A program made the position numbers and the translations under genes. From Imbricaverruca yamaguchii (taxonomy: Eukaryota; Arthropoda; Thecostraca; Neoverrucidae): a stretch of 64,000 nucleotides of DNA. The notes beneath the pieces are model-generated. The model was not told the origin of the DNA. It saw only the letters and a list, made by a program, of their open reading frames with translations, and searched no databases. How positions within the stretch are numbered: the first letter of the stretch is position 1; the number at the start of each line of letters is the position of its first letter. The stretch spans positions 89,501 through 153,500 of the forward strand of contig JAOTOL010001304.1 in NCBI GenBank assembly GCA_034440575.1. Direction: 5' to 3'. This document shows positions 27,101-33,100 of the stretch, one piece after another.

Positions 27101-30100
27101 CTTCACGCGCTCGCATTTAGCCACCGGCTGGGAGGGTTAGTTGGCAGCTGGCCCGATAAGGCCTGGGACGAGCTACCGGACGGTCATGTCGGTAGCTCGT
27201 CCCAAAAATTACGCCGTTGAACTGGAATTCATGGATCGGGTGGTGCGACCAGGGTTCACGCAACAAGCTTTGCTTAGCAATAGAACTTAGCAATATAACC
27301 TTGGTTCATAAAGCCATCCCAGCAGTAACTCAGATTAATTTTTTTAAACATGCACTATTGACCTAGTAAACAACTAGTTCGAACCCACGATCTTTCGAGG
27401 AAGAGTCACTAACACTACGACACGTCGGCACAAACTATGACATGGTGTGACACTGTGACACGTCAACACACATTACGACACGGTGTGACACTATGACACG
27501 CCAGCACACAGCACAACACACTAACACTTCGGCACGCCACCACGCAACACAACATACTAACAATACGACACGGTCAGCACACATCACGACACGGTATTGC
27601 ACGACGATACATCAGCACACATTACGACAGGCTATGACACGACAAGTGAGAATACAATACAACATAACGCGACACCTGCCAGCACTGCAGATGACACACT
27701 ACAACACGTCAGAATACAATACAATACAATGTGGCATATGCCAACACTGCAGATGATACATTACAATACGTCAGGATATAATACAATACAATGTGGCATA
27801 TGCCAACACTGCAGATGACACATTACAACACGCCAGGATACAATACAATACAATGCAGCATATGCCAACACTGTAGATGACAAATATCTGTGAGAATGCA
27901 ATGCAATAAAATGTGACATCTCAATAAAAATACAATGTGATACCATGCGACATATAATACCAAGTTCAAAACAAAACCATACAAATGAGCGAGTCAGCAG
28001 CTTAACAGACTGATCAGACAGGACTGTGAGCACCTCTGCCAGGTCAGCAGAACGTCAGTCTACCAGGTGATGGCCCTATCTACCACAGGTCGGTCTATCA
28101 GATTTGCCTTATTTGACACAGGTCGGTCTACCAGATGATGGCCTTATCTACCACAGGTCAGTCTACCAGATGATGGCCTTATCTACCACAGGTCAGTCTA
28201 CCAGATGATGGCCTTATCTACCACAGATCAGTCTACCAGATGATGGCCTTATCTACCACAGGTCAGTCTACCAGATGATGGCCTTATCTACCACAGGTCA
28301 GTCTACCAGATGATGGCCTTGTCTGCCACAGGTCAGCCAACAAGCCCATACTGCGACTACTGGCAACGTCACTGCGTAGTCGCATTGTTCGCCGAGGCCT
28401 ACATTATGCAAACCAGGGTGATTTACATTTGTCAGCCTTGGACACCTGCAGGAAATGTCTGTGCAAGATATGCACTCAGCGTGTGATATGCTTCGGGGCG
28501 GTGGAGTGCCGTTGTTCGCCTTGTAGCATACAAATAGAAAATCGAGCTTTGCATACTTTTTGAACCAGCAATGAAAATTCAATGTAGAATGGTATACCAC
28601 TATCCCGCTAGCACCAAACTGATATTTGCACTTTGGCGCCGTTCAACTTTTTGTTAGTTATTTGGCATCGGTGGCACTTAAACTGCACTGGCTACTTCTA
28701 TGCCCAACTGAGTATCGTAGCGACCCGCAATTGGCTTACAATTTGTTGTGGTGGTTATTTGTTTTACGACACGTCAACCCCGACAATCATCTCAACCCCG
28801 AGGTAGCCAGATTGCAGTTGGGATGCTTTAGAAGAACCTTGATTTCTTTTACGACGCATTCAGCCGCTAGGTTATATAGCGTCGCCAACCTCTCCCGCCG
28901 ATTGGTCGCGGGTGGACTCGGTAAATGCCGTCGGTTGTGAGATTCGAACCCACAATCTTCCGATAAAAACCCGACGCTCTATCAACTGTGCTACCGCGGC
29001 CCCTCGGGGTGCTCTAGCTCGGACGCACCGCCTTAGGCACACGTAGTGACCCAGTCTCATTGGCGACGCTGCGCTGACCTTGTCGTTGATGTTGACCTTG
29101 GCGCCGGAGGCCAACAGCAGCTGGACGATGTCGCTGTAGCCGCGGCCGGCCGCCCACACCAGGGCCGTCATGTGGTGCTGGCCGGGCACGTTGACGTTGG
29201 CGCCCGCCTCCACCAGCGTGCGCACCGCCTCCGTGCGGTGCTGGTAGGCGGCCCACAGGAGCGGGGTCCAGCCGCCCTGTCCCACACCAGGTCACGTCAG
29301 CCACACCACCGCCCCCGTCCGGTGCTGGTAGGCGGCCCACAGGAGCGGGGTCCAGCCGCCCTGTCCCACACCAGGTCACGTCAGCCACACCACCGCCCCC
29401 GTCCGGTGCTGGTAGGCGGCCCACAGGAGCGGGGTCCAGCCGCCCTGTCCCACACCAGGTCACGTCAGCCACACCACCGCCCCCGTCCGGTGCTGGTAGG
29501 CGGCCCACAGGAGCGGGGTCCAGCCGCCCTGTCCCACACCAGGTCACGTCAGCGGTTTCAGAACACTCGGCTAGTCGCCGCTACTGCTACTTTGGCTCAG
29601 CTTGAACGGGTTTACTTTGTTGGAAATGCATGACATTAAAAACCATGTGCAAACATTAGTATATTGACATGGTATATGAAAACTATACAAGTGCAACTAA
29701 TTGTCGTAGCAGCTTATGAAATTGTACGCTACTGGAATATCGAAGTACGTGCATTCTCCCAAATTAACATCGCAAACTATGCGTTAAATGTCATGAAGTA
29801 TTGGAGTTGAGGCTTGTTGTGGCTTACCCGGGGACATGGCATGGCCCTGACCTGGTAATAACAAACGGACCGCAACTGCGGCTGCCATTTTGACTGAGAG
29901 GCTGTAGCACCGACCATCCGCGTGCTTTCTGCCCGAACCAATCTTCCACTGTCATACGCTGGCGAGCCATAGCTTAGCGAGTTCTCAAAGCATTGCTCCG
30001 GATCACAAGTGGAGTCGACTGACCATATCTTTGGCCTCTGTGTTGGCGCCGGCCTCGAGCAGTTCCCGGATGCACTCCACGTGGCCGTGCTTGGCGGCGC

Positions 30101-33100
30101 TGTGCAGAGCCGTCCAGTTGTCCTGAAACGGACACGTGCAGCGGACAGTCACACCGGCGCTGTCCGATGGTGAGATGTCGGAAACGGACACGTGCAGTAC
30201 AGTCACACCAGGCAAACACGACACTGTCCGATGGGGAGTTGTCGGAAACGGACATGTACAGTGCGCAGTCGCATCGACACTGTCCGATGGGGAGTTGTCG
30301 GAAACGGACATGTACAGTGCGCAGTGGCATCGACACTGTCCGATGGGGAGTTGTCGGAAACAGACGTCCATGTGGGCTCCCGCAAGGGATAGACGCTCCA
30401 CCTGCGTCCTTGTGAGATCTGCTAGCTGGCCCCCATGTCTGGTTCTTGAGCCAAGGAGACACCAAAAGCTGAAACAGAGACATCTGAAAATACCGCCATA
30501 CATTCCTTGTGAAATCAAGCTAGAAGCCCCAGGATATACAACGACGTGGCATCTGAAAATACCGCTATACACTCCTTATGGTGTCAATCTAGGAGCCCCA
30601 GGATATTTAACCACGTGCCATCTTTGCAAGGGCGCTAGACATGCAAATTAATGCAAATTGATTGAAATATGCGAATGAACGCAAATGAAATGGAAACTAA
30701 TGTAATCCGAGTGACAAACCCTGCACGATTACAGGACAACTAGGATTACACGACACACGTGGCACGGATTCTGCAGAGCACCTATCCGTTTTCAAGTTCG
30801 TAAGCCCCGCACCGTCGCTCTTGACAGATTGCCGACCTGGCTCTGCGGCGGCGCCAGTCCGTGCCAGGTGGTGGGGTACCGATCAGAAGGCTGCAGCTGC
30901 TCTATATGGTCAGGTCCGAGCGAGTGCATCCGGCGTATATGGTGTAGAGTTTGGCCCGAGAGACCTGGGTGTCCCGGTCAGACCGGCGCGCTTCTCAAAC
31001 CGCAATAGAGTCTGTACAGTTGTTCGCGTTCTGATTGTTCAACTCAGTGTCAGATGTGCTTCTATAATTTTCATTCTTACCAGTTTGGATCCCAATAGGC
31101 TTGGTGAAGTTGCTTGGTTATTGGTTTTACGACACATCGACCGTTGAGTCATGTAGCGTCGCCAATCTCTCACGCGGATTGGTCGCGGGCAAAGAGTCGC
31201 GACAGGTGAGACTCGAACCCACAACCTTTCGATTGTGAGACGGCTTGGTGAAGTGTGATCAATCCTTGCTGCTGACGAACTCGCAGCGACCGGCTAACCA
31301 GCTGACGACAGCGTTCCGCGGTGCAATGGAACGTCGCGAATTTTAATTTTTAACACCCATAGCCAGATCTGCTGTTTCGATTTTGTTACCTACCATAATT
31401 CATTAGATTTGTTGTGGTGAAGCATCCTCGATATTTGTTCAGAGACAGGGCGATAGGCTTCCGGCGACATTCCCGAGCACCACAGCTAACCGTAGATCAT
31501 GCCTTCCGCGAACTCGCATGACAGCCGACACTCACCGCCCGTTCCCGCAGCTGGGCGGAAATGCAGCTGATTAGCGTTCTGGCAACCGGAGTTCAGTCCC
31601 AGCGAAGGTGACTATTTCTTTCGGTTCTCAGCAATGCAACCTGGTCAATATATCAAACTCGAAGTCGCCGCAGTTCTGCGTGCATGCATGCATGCCCGAA
31701 GGCGCGCAACTGGATAAACACTGAAGGCAATGCCTCCATGGTCGATGAGTATGGAGATGGGACTCGGCCGCATTCTTAGCACCTGTCCTCGCCGGCCCAG
31801 CGCCCTGATGGACGCCTTGTAGTGATAACAGCAACTACACCACGTCCGTCCCACCACACTTGGGCGGTGTCGAGTGCTGGGCACGCAGTGTCACACCACC
31901 ACGAGATGCCACTGCCCAGCCGCGCCGCACGAGACCAGCCGGGTGCACGGTGTTGTCCGTGGTGCACGACACACACGAAGCGGAGCCTGACCGCGCCGCT
32001 GCGCCGTGCCGGTGCAACTTCTGTCCACGGCTATCGCGGCCCCGCCGGGTCTCCGCCACCTCTGGTCACTCGAGCGCGCGCAGATCGAGCCCCGCCGGCC
32101 GCTGTCAGGTGTGATGTGACGCCAGGTGTGACGTGACGCCAGGTGTGACGTGACGCCAGGTGTGACGTGACGCCAGGTGTGACGTGACGTCAGGTGTGAC
32201 GTGACGCCAGGTGTGACGTGACGCCAGGTGTGACGTGACGCCAGGTGTGACGTGACGCCAGGTGTGACGTGACGCCAGGTGTGACGTGACGCCAGGTGTG
32301 ACGTGACGCCAGGTGGTGACGTGCAGGTGTGACGTGACGCCAGGTGTGACGTGCTCAGGTGTGACGTGACGCCAGGTGTGACGTGACGCCAGGTGTGACG
32401 TGACGTCAGGTGTGACGTGACGCCAGGTGTGACGTGACGCCAGGTGTTGGTTATTGGAGTTTCGGGGCGCATCGACTACATCGGTCGTGCAGCGCCCTTG
32501 ACGCGTGGGGCCAAGCAATATACATCCCCAAAAGCTGGGTACATACATCCAGTCTGCGCAAGACAATTTCCATTTTCTCCTTAAATCTAGGGGGCACTAG
32601 GGGTGGGGGTGGCCGAGTAGTTCCGGTATTGATCTCTGGGTACCAAAGGTCCCAGGTTCAGCACTTGCAACACTTGGGACATTTCCCAACCCCAGGGCCC
32701 ACCCAATGTGGGCGGCGCCATTACCCGTGATCGTGGATAAAGCGCGTCGAGTACCACCCAATAAATAAACGAACAAATAGGTGGCACAACTCGAAGAAAA
32801 GAAGCCCTGCCTCCAAACAGCATGACGGACAAATGAATATATCCATATCTGGCGAGACACGCTTTCTGCAGTCCCCCATAGATTGTGCCGTTCGCTGGCT
32901 TGAACTCCAAGAGCTTGCGTTCTCTGGGCCGGATGTTGTTCCCGAGGACATTGACTTCATTCAAGTGCACGTCATGGCGGCAGCCTCGGGCGGGTCCACT
33001 GACAACACGCCAGCTGTCCCAGCTGTCACCACCCGGGGCTCCAGTTGTCCGCCGTAAGAGCGTGCTCGTGTTCGACAGCACAGACAGAAGTGGGCCAGCC

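Noticed and set aside
32100..32450. 17-bp array as a CRISPR array
   Set aside because: Head-to-tail repeats without spacers in an animal intron. No array in the window has unique spacers, and no cas genes are present.
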